From an uncultured Prevotellaceae bacterium (lineage in GTDB: Bacteria; Bacteroidota; Bacteroidia; Bacteroidales; Bacteroidaceae), in the NCBI GenBank assembly GCA_900315455.1, contig OMZE01000001.1, forward strand, positions 124,001-188,000: a stretch of DNA of 64,000 nt, read 5' to 3'. This document shows, one piece after another, positions 1-9,515 of the stretch. Within the stretch, counting starts at the first letter, position 1, and every line of letters starts with the position of its first letter. The notes beneath the pieces are model-generated. The model ran no database searches. It was not told where the DNA came from and was given only the letters and a program-made list of their open reading frames with translations. The position numbers and the translations under genes were made by a program.

Positions 1-1
1 T

Positions 2-628
2 TTCAACATCACCATCAACTATCCAAACTATGCAGATGGCAGGAAAAGCTCCTACGATGTGACCTATTCGCACATCAGCGAGTCGCTCTGCAATTTCGGC
101 AGGAACGTCAAGGCCGGCGACAACGTTGCCAGGTGCGACGGCCACCTGCATGTCGAGGTGCGCTTCAATGGCGAGGAGACCAACCCTTTGGAGTTCCTGA
201 CCATGCTCCGTGACAATCTGGTGATGAACAGCCAGACAAAGATGGAGGGTGAGAACCCCGAGATTGCCACCCTCGACTTTGATGTCCATACGCCATACGA
301 TAATCAACAGGGAGAGATAGACCAGTTGATGTACCGCTATTTCGGCAGCTACATGAGCGACATCTTCCTTGGCCGTTATCGTGTGCCTGAGCCTACGGAG
401 CGCAACCTCCGTGGTGCCATAGCAGAGGGAGTGGGCAAGGGTGCTTTCTATGAGCACGCCCCCAGCATGCTCAATCCCCTCGGCCTTGGCCACCGCAGCT
501 TCTCCATCATCGAGCGTGTGCAGACCCTCCTGATTACCGACTTCCTCAACTATCTGGCGATGATGCACAGCATCTTCCTGTCATCCATGAGCGAAAACGA
601 AAAAAAAAAGCTGCTGACAGGGCTGTAG
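2..628 (+). CDS. M23-type peptidase, C-terminal part (5' end outside window)
   Basis: The reading frame is open from the first complete codon (base 2), so the gene is cut by the window edge. The first visible stretch resembles the end of a LytM/M23 endopeptidase: YSHIS, then a KAGDNVA segment, then HLHVEVRF, matching the last zinc-ligand motif (HxH) of the family, followed by NPLEFL. The upstream HxxxD motif would lie outside the window. After the peptidase comes a tail of about 130 residues without a recognisable domain. M23 enzymes in conjugative elements usually open peptidoglycan for the transfer channel, which fits the neighbouring genes. An internal GTG at 59 is not a credible start because it would cut the peptidase fold. 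The last codons run through an A10 tract at 600-609 that may allow a -1 shift into the next frame. Confidence 0.7.
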   Translation, partial: FNITINYPNYADGRKSSYDVTYSHISESLCNFGRNVKAGDNVARCDGHLHVEVRFNGEETNPLEFLTMLRDNLVMNSQTKMEGENPEIATLDFDVHTPYDNQQGEIDQLMYRYFGSYMSDIFLGRYRVPEPTERNLRGAIAEGVGKGAFYEHAPSMLNPLGLGHRSFSIIERVQTLLITDFLNYLAMMHSIFLSSMSENEKKKLLTGL

Positions 629-696
629 AAAGTCAGGGAGTCATCGACCCCCTTGCCGACTTTGAGATAGACATCCAGAGCTTCGACATCCAGCGG

Positions 697-945
697 ATGG
701 TCAGCGTCTATCCCGACAAGGACGGCATAGTGTGGTGGACGAAAGCCTGGTTCAACGGAAGAAAACAGGGGGAGCGAGCCATTGAGATCACCCGTGCGCT
801 TGCCATCAAGTTCATCCACGATGACATACAGAAGGACGAGTGGCTGGAGGAGTTTTTCCCCAAGCAGATGGAGGTCGTACACTCGGCTTTGGCGCAGACC
901 AGGGAACAGGTCATCAGCCAGTTCTCAGCACAGAGCCAAACATAA
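697..945 (+). CDS. Small conserved-looking protein of unknown function
   Basis: An 82-aa product if translation begins at the ATG at 697. The frame is open further upstream and reads plausible protein sequence (ADRAVESQGVIDPLADFEI) back to the A10 run at 600-609, which suggests the real N-terminus is longer. No ATG lies in this frame between the A10 run and 697. A -1 slip in the A run would join it to the preceding frame. The protein is acidic and helical with two Trp residues near the start (DGIVWWTKAWF). No family is recognised. It is followed 21 bases later by the 577-aa gene, so it belongs to the same operon. Confidence 0.5.
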   Translation: MVSVYPDKDGIVWWTKAWFNGRKQGERAIEITRALAIKFIHDDIQKDEWLEEFFPKQMEVVHSALAQTREQVISQFSAQSQT

Positions 946-966
946 TAAGAAACAGCAGAATAGAAA

Positions 967-2700
967 ATGGCAGATAGCAAAGACATTTTTACTACCAAGG
1001 TCGTGCCCATCATGGACAGGGTGCGTGACAACCTCAACAGCAAGATGGCTGATGAATACCACCGTCACAGCACCTCTTTTGGCGGAATGATGGCAGGTGC
1101 TGCCGGTCCCGACGGCGGCATGTCTTCCATGGCCGCCTACGACCAGCGAATCTTTTATATCGGCGAATGGAACAGCAAGAATGTCGAGGACTACATTGAG
1201 ATGGTCAAGGCAGAGCTGAAAAAGAACGGCATCGCTGTCGATTCCGTCATGGAGAAGAAGATGGTAGATCATCTTGTAAAGCAACAGATGCCCAAGTCCA
1301 CAGCTGACTACATCCTCCGCAAGGCTGCCGAGAGCACACTTTTCCATATGCCACAGCGTTCCCAGACATCCTCCATGCAGGATTATATCAACAAGGAGGG
1401 GGAAAACCTGTACAATCCCGCATTGTGGGAGGACATCACGGCCAATCTTTTGGGTTGGGCCACCAATGCGTCTACCACGGTTGGCTATGGCGGATTTTGG
1501 GGACAGACCGCTATCGACGCAGGAGCGGAGGGAAGTACCCGTCTTGCCCCAGGACAGCAGGAGAAATACGTAGCCTCGCAGGGAGGAGTGGCAAGACAGG
1601 AATTTGATGCTGCCACGAAGAAGAAAATCACCATTCCCAAATGGATGCTCACCCAGATGGGGTTCGAACGCATAGCGGATGCCAAAGACCAGCAGCTGGT
1701 CAAGGCCGTCAACTGGGCGAAGGCCAATGGTGACATCTATATGAAGAATGTGACCAAGGCACTTGAAAGCGGCTCTCGCATCGTTACCCTCAACGGCAAG
1801 GAAATCTCCCTCTCCGATGCCACGACACGTGCCATCCAGTACAAAGCTTTCGCACGGGCAATAGAAAAAGAGCAAGCCAAACGTAAGGACGCTGAGCAGA
1901 AGGAAGAAGCCAATACCTCGGACATCGCGGAAGCGGTGGAGACACCGGCGGCAAATACTTCAGCCACCACGTCAGCGGTACAGCAGGAAACTACCACTTC
2001 AAACACGCAGGAAAACGGCAACGCCCAGGAACAGCAGAATGCTCAGGGTACGCAGGGCGCACAGACCACACAGAACGCTTCCGACACAGGCAACTACAAT
2101 GGTTGGAACAATCTCCTGGACTCCCTTGGACTGGCAGGTTCCGGTGACACTTTCAGGCACCTTGGACTGACCCTTGCCACCTTGCCCGACATGCTGTTGG
2201 GTGTCTTCACTGGCCGCACCAAGTCCATCGGACTCAACAAGGGCACGATGATGCCCTTGGCGGCGTTGATTGGCGGCTCTTTCATCAAGAACCCTTTGTT
2301 GAAGATTCCGTTGATGCTTTTCGGAGGAGTCAACCTCGTCAACAGAATCGGTCAGGAAGCCCTGTCTGACTATAGGCAGGAACACGGTATTATGCCGCAG
2401 CCACAGCAGGTGCGCTATAAGCAGTATGCCGACGAGGAACTTAATCCACGCATCACCAAGCCCCACGTCGAGGGGAACGTGCTGATTGTTGACATCGACC
2501 ATGTGCCCAGGATTGTCACCATGCCTCCCTCGTTGACGGATGCCTACCACTCAGGAGCCATCCCACTGAACACCCTTGCCAACCACATCCTTGCCAAGAC
2601 CGACCAGATGCAACAGACCACTGTTGAGCAGCAGTCGCAGGATGTCTCCAGCAGGTATGAACAGAAACAGCAGCGTGAGCAGGTAAGGGGAATACGATAG
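967..2700 (+). CDS. Element-encoded 577-aa protein of unknown function with hydrophobic segment
   Basis: The family is not recognised. The first 320 residues look globular and mostly soluble. A low-complexity linker rich in Gln, Thr, Asn and Ala follows (about residues 325-380). Then comes a hydrophobic stretch with two possible membrane segments ([16 protein letters not shown], and [10 protein letters not shown] through [10 protein letters not shown], about residues 395-460). The C-terminal part contains a short beta-rich motif ([15 protein letters not shown]) and ends in a Gln-rich tail. The layout suggests a membrane-associated accessory of the transfer apparatus, inferred only from position between wall hydrolases and establishment genes. 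A 46-base gap separates it from the ArdC-like gene downstream. Confidence 0.75.
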   Translation: MADSKDIFTTKVVPIMDRVRDNLNSKMADEYHRHSTSFGGMMAGAAGPDGGMSSMAAYDQRIFYIGEWNSKNVEDYIEMVKAELKKNGIAVDSVMEKKMVDHLVKQQMPKSTADYILRKAAESTLFHMPQRSQTSSMQDYINKEGENLYNPALWEDITANLLGWATNASTTVGYGGFWGQTAIDAGAEGSTRLAPGQQEKYVASQGGVARQEFDAATKKKITIPKWMLTQMGFERIADAKDQQLVKAVNWAKANGDIYMKNVTKALESGSRIVTLNGKEISLSDATTRAIQYKAFARAIEKEQAKRKDAEQKEEANTSDIAEAVETPAANTSATTSAVQQETTTSNTQENGNAQEQQNAQGTQGAQTTQNASDTGNYNGWNNLLDSLGLAGSGDTFRHLGLTLATLPDMLLGVFTGRTKSIGLNKGTMMPLAALIGGSFIKNPLLKIPLMLFGGVNLVNRIGQEALSDYRQEHGIMPQPQQVRYKQYADEELNPRITKPHVEGNVLIVDIDHVPRIVTMPPSLTDAYHSGAIPLNTLANHILAKTDQMQQTTVEQQSQDVSSRYEQKQQREQVRGIR

Positions 2701-2746
2701 CTTTTTCAATCACAATATTATTCAACCATTTAATGATACGATAACT

Positions 2747-4864
2747 ATGGCAGAAGAAACAACCACCCAGAAGCAGACTGGCAAGGAACGTCAGGCAGCG
2801 TTCCTCGTCTCGGCTCTTGAACGAGCCGGCATGCAAGATGGTGTCCTTTTGAATGGCACCATGAAACAGACTCCGCGATTCTATGACAAGAACCTACGTG
2901 TGAGTCCCGTCAACGCCCTCATCATGGCCATCCACAGCGATATGGGCAATTACCGAACCAACAGCTACGTCTTGTTCAACGATACGAAAAGCCGTGGGGA
3001 AGCTGTCCGAAAGGGTGAGAAGGGCGTTCCATTCACATGGAAAAACGTTAGCGAGTATGTCAGCAAGGAGAATCCGGATGAGAGAATCAGCCGTGCGGAC
3101 TTCAAACAACTGTCTGAGGCAGACCAGGCGCGTTACAAGCCCAATCCAAGGGATGATGTCTATGTGCTTTTTAATATCGACCAGACAACCATGCCCCATG
3201 TCCACAAGGATGAATACGAGCAGCATGTCTCGCAATATGGCGGTGTGGAGCCGGACGGTCAGCAGGCCAGCTATAAGGACAAGCGCATTGCAGTGAACCA
3301 GTTCATCCTCAGCATGCGCGACAACCTCGTGCCCATTCGGAGGGATCCTACGGGAATTGCTCATTATGACGGCAAGCGTGACACCGTTTACATCCCTGCC
3401 CAGAAAGACTTCCCTTCCTATAGGGACTACGTGCAGGAGGTTGCCCGACAAGTAGCCCATGCCACGGGAACTACGGGAAGGCTCAGCCGTGACAGTGGCG
3501 CGGCACAGAAGGAGATGCTGGTGGAGGAACTGGCATCAGCGGTAAAGATGCTCGACTTGGGCATGCCCGCCAAGCTCCGTCCTGAGACCATGAAGGAACT
3601 GCCGGCCATCATCGGGCAGATGAAGGAGAACCCACAATTTGCGCAGGAGGTCATGCACGATGTCAACCGCACGGTCGGCATGATAAAGAAAGCCGAGAGT
3701 GGAGAGAAGATACAGATACTGGAGAACCCAGCAGAGAAGCGTCAGCAGGAATGGGCGTCACAGTTCCCGATAGAGCATGTGCCCGAAAAGTTCAATGCCG
3801 TGGTCATGCTGAAGGATGACGATGGCAAGTGGACGCTGGCCATGAAGTCTGAGAACACGCCTGTTATTGCCGTTCATCCCTCCAAGGAGGATGTCAGCCT
3901 GTACTTCGATGTCATCAAGAACGACCATGACGAAGCCCATGTGCAGGAGTTCCGCACACAGATGGCGCAGAAATACTTTTCCCTCTATTCCAAGAATCAG
4001 ACTCCAGGTGTCAACCTCTTCCGCAGCAATGCGAGTCAGGAGGCGTTGGACATGATTTCCAAGGTCAATGCTTTCAAGACCAAGGACTCCAAGATTCTCC
4101 TTGTCGCCACCATCGGTGACGAGAAGCAGAAACCCAAGCTCGTCAGTCAGGAACAGTGGCAGCGTATTTGGCTTGCCGATGACAAGCAGGACTACAAGAC
4201 CCATCTGGCAGCCACGCTCTATGCAGATGTCCTGGCAGGAAAGCTCGAAGAAGTGAAGCATGCCACCTCACCCAAGGTGGATGGCACCCCTCTCCATGAG
4301 GAAAAGGAACAGCGTGACAACCAGCAGACCGTACAGCAAGAGTCGGCCAAGAAGCAGGAAGAGGAGAAACGCAGAAACTCTCCAGAACAGAAAGAGAAGG
4401 AACGCCGTGAGGAGAAAGCCAAGGAGGAAGCAACCAAGGCCGAGACCAAGGTGGCGGCAACCATCGCCCTTTCTCCCATGATGAAGCAGTTCATGGACTT
4501 GAAGGGCAAGCATCCTGATGCCTTGCTTCTCTTCCGTGTAGGTGACTTTTATGAAACCTATCAACAGGATGCCAGAAAAGCCTCCCAGATACTTGGCATC
4601 ACCCTTACCAGGAGCAACAAGCACAACGGTCCGGATGGAAAGCCAGCAGAAATGGCCGGATTTCCACATCACGCCCTCGACACCTATCTGCCCAAACTGA
4701 TTCGTGCCGGTGAGCGTGTGGCCATCTGTGACCAGTTGGAGAATCCCCGTGCAAGGCAGAACAGCCAGGAAGGGAAAGAAGAACAGTCCAAACAGGCCGT
4801 CAAGGAAATGGTCGTTGCTGGCACCAAGATGCAGGAAGAACAGCATCATGGCATGCACCGATAA
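2747..4864 (+). CDS. ArdC-like polyvalent protein fused to a MutS domain I
   Basis: A 705-aa protein with at least three parts. Residues about 10-170 resemble the N-terminal ssDNA-binding domain of ArdC antirestriction proteins ([19 protein letters not shown]). Residues about 190-330 match the zincin-like part, but where the 419-aa ArdC protein of this element has HEMSH this one has RQVAH (residues 234-238), so the metallopeptidase site looks dead. After a charged Glu/Lys coiled linker (about 505-570), residues 576-665 closely resemble the mismatch-recognition domain I of Mut[22 protein letters not shown], then [44 protein letters not shown]. The rest of MutS, including the ATPase, is absent. 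A role protecting or handling incoming ssDNA is inferred. It is tightly spaced with the hydrolase gene 13 bases downstream. Confidence 0.85.
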   Translation: MAEETTTQKQTGKERQAAFLVSALERAGMQDGVLLNGTMKQTPRFYDKNLRVSPVNALIMAIHSDMGNYRTNSYVLFNDTKSRGEAVRKGEKGVPFTWKNVSEYVSKENPDERISRADFKQLSEADQARYKPNPRDDVYVLFNIDQTTMPHVHKDEYEQHVSQYGGVEPDGQQASYKDKRIAVNQFILSMRDNLVPIRRDPTGIAHYDGKRDTVYIPAQKDFPSYRDYVQEVARQVAHATGTTGRLSRDSGAAQKEMLVEELASAVKMLDLGMPAKLRPETMKELPAIIGQMKENPQFAQEVMHDVNRTVGMIKKAESGEKIQILENPAEKRQQEWASQFPIEHVPEKFNAVVMLKDDDGKWTLAMKSENTPVIAVHPSKEDVSLYFDVIKNDHDEAHVQEFRTQMAQKYFSLYSKNQTPGVNLFRSNASQEALDMISKVNAFKTKDSKILLVATIGDEKQKPKLVSQEQWQRIWLADDKQDYKTHLAATLYADVLAGKLEEVKHATSPKVDGTPLHEEKEQRDNQQTVQQESAKKQEEEKRRNSPEQKEKERREEKAKEEATKAETKVAATIALSPMMKQFMDLKGKHPDALLLFRVGDFYETYQQDARKASQILGITLTRSNKHNGPDGKPAEMAGFPHHALDTYLPKLIRAGERVAICDQLENPRARQNSQEGKEEQSKQAVKEMVVAGTKMQEEQHHGMHR

Positions 4865-4877
4865 AAATGAGTGAGCT

Positions 4878-6491
4878 ATGGCAAATTCAACTCAACAATA
4901 CATCAACCAGTATGCGGAGTATGCGATGGAGCAGATGCGCCGTTATGGCATTCCTGCCTCCATTACTCTTGCCCAGGGCTTGGTTGAGTCGGGCAACGGT
5001 AACAGCAGGCTCGCCAGGACTGCAAACAACCATTTTGGTGTGAAGGGCACGTTCAATGGCGCGTATGTTCTTGCCAATGATGACAAACCCAACGAGAAGT
5101 TCAAGAAGTATGACAACGTGGGACAGAGCTATGAGGACCATTCCAAAGTCCTCATGGCCCGGCGTTACCAGCAGTATGTCGGTGGCCTTGCCCATGATGA
5201 CTACAGAGGATGGGCTGCTGGTATCAAGAAGGGCGGTTACGCCACTGCCCCCAACTATGTGTCTGCCCTTGTTAGTACCATCGAGCGTAACAACCTGCAG
5301 AAGTATGACCAGATGGTGTTGGAGCAGATGAAGAGGGAGGGTAAGTCCTTCGGTGTTGCCTCCAATCCATTGACGGTCGGCGCACAGGGACAGTCTTCCT
5401 CAGGACTGACATCAACAGGCATGAACCTTCCGCGGGGCCTGTACAGCATGCCAGTGAATCGTGAGCAGTTTTTGTTAGTTACTTCACCATACGGCACCCG
5501 AAATGACCCTATCAACAAAGGCAAGACGCAGATGCATCATGGGATGGACATCAAGACGAGCAGTGATGCCGTCCTTGCCACAGAGAACAACGGTAAGGTA
5601 ATAGGTGTCGATAACCGCACGAACACCGGGGGTGGCAAGATGGTCACGGTGGAATACACCCGTGCTGACGGCAGTAAGACGAGGGTGCAATACATGCATC
5701 TCTCGCAGATTGACGTGCAGAAAGGCGACACCGTCAATGCGGGTCAGAAGCTCGGCGTGTCAGGTAAGACCGGAACGAGGGTCACGGGAGAACACCTACA
5801 CCTTGGAGTCATCAATATCACCGCCGACGGGAAGAAGCAATGGGTGAACCCTGCGGCTTACCTGGCTGAAATCAACCAGAAGGGAAACCTTCAGAAGCAG
5901 GTGCAGTACAACGGCAAGGATTTGCTTGCTCATTATCAGGCCGGGGGCACAACTGCCCCTGTTGCCCCAAGTCAACAGCAGGAGACATCACCACAGGACT
6001 GGATGAACAAGTTGCTCTCTTCTGATGACGCAGCCCTTGGCCTTGGCATGATGGGTGGCCATGAGGAAGGTGGCGGTGGCTTGCTCGACTCCATTATGAA
6101 GATGTTTATGACCCTTCTGATGGTCAGTATGCAGATGGAGAACAAGAGCAAGGATGAACAGATGCAAGCCATCACCGATGCCTTGGTGGACAGGCGTATT
6201 GACCTTAGCAACTTCACTCCAAAGTTGAAATCAGCAGAGATTGTCATCAAGGACAATGGCGCGGCAATGCTGAACACCAATGATGGCAAGCAACAGTTCT
6301 CCCATGAACTGACGGCAGCAGAGCAGTCACGTCTCTCTCAGATTTTAGGAAGCAACGAGGACAATTCCACGAAACAGCAGCGTATCAGTTCGATGATTTA
6401 CACCATCACCATTTCGCAGCAAGCCTCCCAGAACTATGAGCAGATTGCCAGTCAGCAGCAGTCACAGGAGCAGAATCTTCAAAGAAAATAA
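4878..6491 (+). CDS. Bifunctional peptidoglycan hydrolase: glucosaminidase plus M23 endopeptidase
   Basis: A 537-aa protein. Residues about 5-150 are a FlgJ/GH73-like N-acetylglucosaminidase domain (GIPASITLAQGLVESGNGNS, likely catalytic Glu37; NNHFGVKG; YATAPNYVSAL). Residues about 195-340 form an M23/LytM zinc endopeptidase (SPYGTRND; HHGMD at 220-224; HLH at 306-308). The remaining 190 residues include a hydrophobic stretch (SIMKMFMTLLMVSMQM) and a Gln-rich end. No clear signal peptide is seen, so export may use the conjugation machinery. Such two-domain hydrolases cut glycan and peptide bonds to let the mating channel cross the wall. The gene lies 22 bases ahead of the SSB-like gene. Confidence 0.9.
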   Translation: MANSTQQYINQYAEYAMEQMRRYGIPASITLAQGLVESGNGNSRLARTANNHFGVKGTFNGAYVLANDDKPNEKFKKYDNVGQSYEDHSKVLMARRYQQYVGGLAHDDYRGWAAGIKKGGYATAPNYVSALVSTIERNNLQKYDQMVLEQMKREGKSFGVASNPLTVGAQGQSSSGLTSTGMNLPRGLYSMPVNREQFLLVTSPYGTRNDPINKGKTQMHHGMDIKTSSDAVLATENNGKVIGVDNRTNTGGGKMVTVEYTRADGSKTRVQYMHLSQIDVQKGDTVNAGQKLGVSGKTGTRVTGEHLHLGVINITADGKKQWVNPAAYLAEINQKGNLQKQVQYNGKDLLAHYQAGGTTAPVAPSQQQETSPQDWMNKLLSSDDAALGLGMMGGHEEGGGGLLDSIMKMFMTLLMVSMQMENKSKDEQMQAITDALVDRRIDLSNFTPKLKSAEIVIKDNGAAMLNTNDGKQQFSHELTAAEQSRLSQILGSNEDNSTKQQRISSMIYTITISQQASQNYEQIASQQQSQEQNLQRK

Positions 6492-6512
6492 CCATTATCA
6501 ATTATTGAGAAT

Positions 6513-7145
6513 ATGATCAAAGCAGAAGTAAAGATGGTGGGCACTGTCAAGAGAAGTGCCACCATGCGTACGGACAAGAACAACAATCCCTATTTGTCGT
6601 TTGTCATGACCGTCAGCATCACTGACGCGAAAAGCAACACCAAAAAGGACATGGACGTGCTTGTGTCCATGCAGAATGCAAGGAAAAATGATTTGGCACT
6701 CTATTCAGAAGGGCGAAGGGTCGTTGCCCAGGGAACGCTCGACATCCGCAAGAAGGGCGAGGATTATGCCTTCTACCTCACCGCCACCAAGCTCTCTGCC
6801 AACGAGGTGCCTGGACAGGATGAGGTCACTGGCGGAATGCAGTTCCGTGGCCGCCTGAAGAACAACGATGTGATAGAGGTGAAGGAAGACCGCAAGGGAA
6901 ACTATTATTTCGTCTTCTCAGCCTATTCCACGGAAAAGGTAGGTGATGACTTCGTGAGCATTTGGGTGCGTTTCATCCGCTTCCCGGCAAAGGGTGAGGA
7001 CATCGACGACATCAAGCCTGACTGGATGCAGCCCAAGGCGAGGGTGAACGTCACCGGCGATTTGGAAATCTCTGTTTATAACAACATCTTCCGCTTCACC
7101 TGCATCGTGAAGAGTATGGAGGAGTATGTGAAGGAAACCTTCTAA
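6513..7145 (+). CDS. SSB-like single-stranded DNA-binding (OB-fold) protein
   Basis: A 210-aa protein. The N-terminal half has the pattern of an OB-fold single-strand binding protein: a first strand with GTVKRSATMRTDKNNNPY, then FVMTVSITDAKSNTKKDMDVLVSM, and a VAQGTLDIRKKGEDYAFYLTATKL segment. The second half (from about residue 95) repeats a similar strand order (FRGRLKNNDVIEVKEDRKGNYYFVF, then VSIWVRF and ARVNVTGDLEI), suggesting two OB folds in tandem. The acidic tail that recruits partners in housekeeping SSB is missing. Its place between the wall hydrolase and ArdC fits a job coating transferred ssDNA in the recipient; that role is inferred. Confidence 0.75.
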   Translation: MIKAEVKMVGTVKRSATMRTDKNNNPYLSFVMTVSITDAKSNTKKDMDVLVSMQNARKNDLALYSEGRRVVAQGTLDIRKKGEDYAFYLTATKLSANEVPGQDEVTGGMQFRGRLKNNDVIEVKEDRKGNYYFVFSAYSTEKVGDDFVSIWVRFIRFPAKGEDIDDIKPDWMQPKARVNVTGDLEISVYNNIFRFTCIVKSMEEYVKETF

Positions 7146-7161
7146 AAAGAAGAATGAAATT

Positions 7162-8421
7162 ATGGCAAAGAAGAACTATACGCCCAACGCCGACGGCAGG
7201 TCAGCCGAGGACAGGGCACTCGACAAATTTGCCGAGCTGATGATTGAGAAAATATCCACGTTGCAGGGCGACTGGAAGAAGCCGTGGTTTTCGCCACAGG
7301 CGGCTCAGCTGCCACGCAATCTCAGCGGACGGCAATACAACGGTATGAACAGCATCATCCTGATGCTTCAGCAGGAGAAGAATGGCTGGAACACTTCACG
7401 CTATGCTACCTTTGACCGCATCATGGGGCTGAACTATGCCCAGGACAAGGAGGGTAAAAGGCAACCCCTCACGGACGAGAACGGCGAGAAACTGCCGATG
7501 GTGTCGGTAAAGAAAGGAGAGAAGAGCACGCCTGTCATGCTCACCACCTTTACGGTTGTTCACTCAGAGACCAAGGAGAAAATCAAGTATGATGACTACC
7601 GACAGATGAATGAGGAGGAACGTGCCAAGTACAACGTCTATCCGAAGCTTCAGGTTTTCAATGTCTTCAATCTCGACCAGACCAACCTGAAGGAGGCAAG
7701 GCCGGAGATGTATGAGAAATACGCCAGCGAGTCACAGGGGTTGGTAGAAGGCTCAGACAAGGAAATGGAGAGCTTTCCGGCAATTGATGCCATGATAGAC
7801 AAAGACCTGTGGGTGTGTCCCATCAAGCCAGTTAATGGAGACAGTGCCTATTACAGTCCAAGCAGGGATGTCATTGTCATTCCCGAGAAGAAACAATTCG
7901 TTGATGGGGAGTCGTTCTACAGCAATCTGCTTCATGAGATGAGCCACAGCACGGGTTCGCAGAGCCGTCTCGACCGTCTGAAGCCCGGACAGAGTTTTGG
8001 CAGCAAGGAGTATGCCCGTGAGGAACTGGTGGCGGAGCTAACGGCTGCCCTTGTATCATCGCAGTATGGAATGACCAAGCATGTGAAGTCAGACAGTGCC
8101 GCCTATCTGAAGTCTTGGCTCGACAACCTCCAGGAGGATCCTTCCTTCATCAAGTCCACACTTCTCGACGTGAAGCGTTCCGCTTCCTTTATCGGCCAGC
8201 GTGTCGATACCGTGAACATGCGTATCGAGCGTGACGGCGTGAATGCCGACTTTGCTGACATCCGTGAGCAGAACAAGCAGTTTTCGCCATCGTTCTCCAT
8301 CACGAAGCCCGAGGGGCAAGCTCCAGCACAGGAGAGTAAGCCGGAGCAGACGGAAAGTAAGCCACAGGAACAGGAACAAGTTGCAGCTCGCGGGGTGGAC
8401 CCGCCCCGATTTCACCGATGA
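7162..8421 (+). CDS. ardC: ArdC-family antirestriction protein with intact zinc motif
   Basis: A 419-aa ArdC-type protein. The N-terminal domain (about 10-150) carries the family pattern WKKPWF, PRNLSGRQYNGMNSIIL, VSVKKGEKSTPVML and VFNVFNLDQT. The zincin-like C-terminal domain has HEMSHSTG with ligands at residues 258 and 262, followed by the conserved AREELVAELTAAL segment. ArdC proteins bind ssDNA and protect incoming DNA from restriction during conjugation. The last 40 residues are a Glu/Gln/Pro-rich linker ending at a stop at 8419-8421. Coding-looking sequence resumes at once in the +1 frame (phosphoribosyltransferase), which raises the possibility that the two were one protein split by a frameshift. 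Confidence 0.9.
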   Translation: MAKKNYTPNADGRSAEDRALDKFAELMIEKISTLQGDWKKPWFSPQAAQLPRNLSGRQYNGMNSIILMLQQEKNGWNTSRYATFDRIMGLNYAQDKEGKRQPLTDENGEKLPMVSVKKGEKSTPVMLTTFTVVHSETKEKIKYDDYRQMNEEERAKYNVYPKLQVFNVFNLDQTNLKEARPEMYEKYASESQGLVEGSDKEMESFPAIDAMIDKDLWVCPIKPVNGDSAYYSPSRDVIVIPEKKQFVDGESFYSNLLHEMSHSTGSQSRLDRLKPGQSFGSKEYAREELVAELTAALVSSQYGMTKHVKSDSAAYLKSWLDNLQEDPSFIKSTLLDVKRSASFIGQRVDTVNMRIERDGVNADFADIREQNKQFSPSFSITKPEGQAPAQESKPEQTESKPQEQEQVAARGVDPPRFHR

Positions 8422-8464
8422 CATAGGCTTGTCTGGTGGCATTGGTGTCCTCTTCACCTTCAAC

Positions 8465-9385
8465 ATGGAGGATGCGGAAATGTATATGGGGCATAATCCG
8501 ATAACGGTTGATATGGCCACTGCCCTGTACATGCTCCGACAGAAGGAATCCATGCCACATGGCCGGTCATGGGGTGACAGCTTCCCTGGGGTTGTAAACC
8601 ATACTACTTCGTCCGTGGCCAAGAGGCATCCTGACTTTTATGCCGCCAAGCACGGGGATTTCGATGCAGCCATACGGCTCGTCGATGCCCTGGTCAAGGA
8701 TGAGAAAGTATTGGAAGTGGCGCGTCAACATCCGAACGCCCATGTGGCGTACATCCATCGCAGACAGGGGGATGGCGTCAACATGATACCAGCCGCATAC
8801 GCCGCCAAGTTCGCCGCTTTGGGCATGACCGTGGAGGATGACATCATCGCGATCACCAACGTCTCCCATACCAATGCCTCTGACGTAGCACGCCTGGGGC
8901 GAAGGGTGCGTTTTGAGGGCGAGGTGACGAGAGGTGCCGACTATATCCTGTTGGATGACTTCATCACCTCCGGCGCAGAATTGAGGGACTTGCGTGACTA
9001 CATCTCCAGCAAAGGGGGGAATGTCGTGATGATAACGACATTCGGTCACGGCAGCTTCGGCAAGCTGAGTGACATTAGGATAGACAGTGATTATGAGAAC
9101 AAGTTACGAGAGTCAGGTATAACCGACCAAGATTTGAGGAAATATGGAATCGCATCAGAAATTGGCTGTCTCACCATCAGCGAGGCAGCAAAGCTCAACA
9201 GAATGGTTAACGGAAGACCAAAAAGAACGTCTTCGTCAGTCGTCGAAAGATTTTCAAGCGTACGTCAGGAACACTCCACAGTTCCAGAGATGGCAGAAGA
9301 GGTTTCAAGAGATAAAGACAAGAGGTCAGTAGGAGAAGTCTTAATGTCCGCTTCAACTAGTGGCCAAATTCAATTACGTCGATAG
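8465..9385 (+). CDS. Phosphoribosyltransferase-domain protein
   Basis: The frame contains a type I phosphoribosyltransferase signature: a PRPP-binding strand-loop YILLDDFITSGAELRDL, preceded by strands such as VAYIHRR and followed by GGNVVMITTFGHG. The ATG at 8465 is taken as the start, but plausible protein sequence (WTRPDFTDDIGLSGGIGVLF) extends upstream to the ArdC stop. An alternative start such as TTG, or fusion to ArdC by a frameshift, is therefore likely. Near the 3' end this frame becomes Ser/Arg-rich and unnatural after about 9210. The neighbouring frame carries a convincing helical tail (LTEDQKERLRQSSKDFQAY) ending at 9332, pointing to a second +1 shift near 9195-9210. Substrate and role are unknown. 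Confidence 0.6.
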   Translation: MEDAEMYMGHNPITVDMATALYMLRQKESMPHGRSWGDSFPGVVNHTTSSVAKRHPDFYAAKHGDFDAAIRLVDALVKDEKVLEVARQHPNAHVAYIHRRQGDGVNMIPAAYAAKFAALGMTVEDDIIAITNVSHTNASDVARLGRRVRFEGEVTRGADYILLDDFITSGAELRDLRDYISSKGGNVVMITTFGHGSFGKLSDIRIDSDYENKLRESGITDQDLRKYGIASEIGCLTISEAAKLNRMVNGRPKRTSSSVVERFSSVRQEHSTVPEMAEEVSRDKDKRSVGEVLMSASTSGQIQLRR

Positions 9386-9388
9386 GAA

Positions 9389-9420
9389 GCAGGAGCATGT
9401 TCGAATGAATATGCTCCTGT
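9389..9420 (+). terminator. Hairpin after the plus-strand transfer/establishment operon
   Basis: CAGGAGCAT at 9390-9398 pairs with ATGCTCCTG at 9411-9419 around a 12-base loop, 4 bases after the last stop codon. No strong U-run follows, so this may be a weak or RNA-stabilising hairpin. Confidence 0.5.
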
Positions 9421-9515
9421 CTCGAAATATTGGATTGGTCAATATAATATGAGGTAATAATTTTTTAATTCAAGTTCCGTTTTTGCTCAACTTGCGGAAG
9501 TTGAATTATTTAAAA

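Noticed and set aside
925..1875. Long minus-strand open frame opposite the 577-aa gene
   Set aside because: It lies fully antisense to a better-supported gene and its product has no natural domain pattern.
8243..8464. Upstream ATG for the phosphoribosyltransferase
   Set aside because: The first 50 residues are Arg/Ser-rich shadow of ArdC in another frame.
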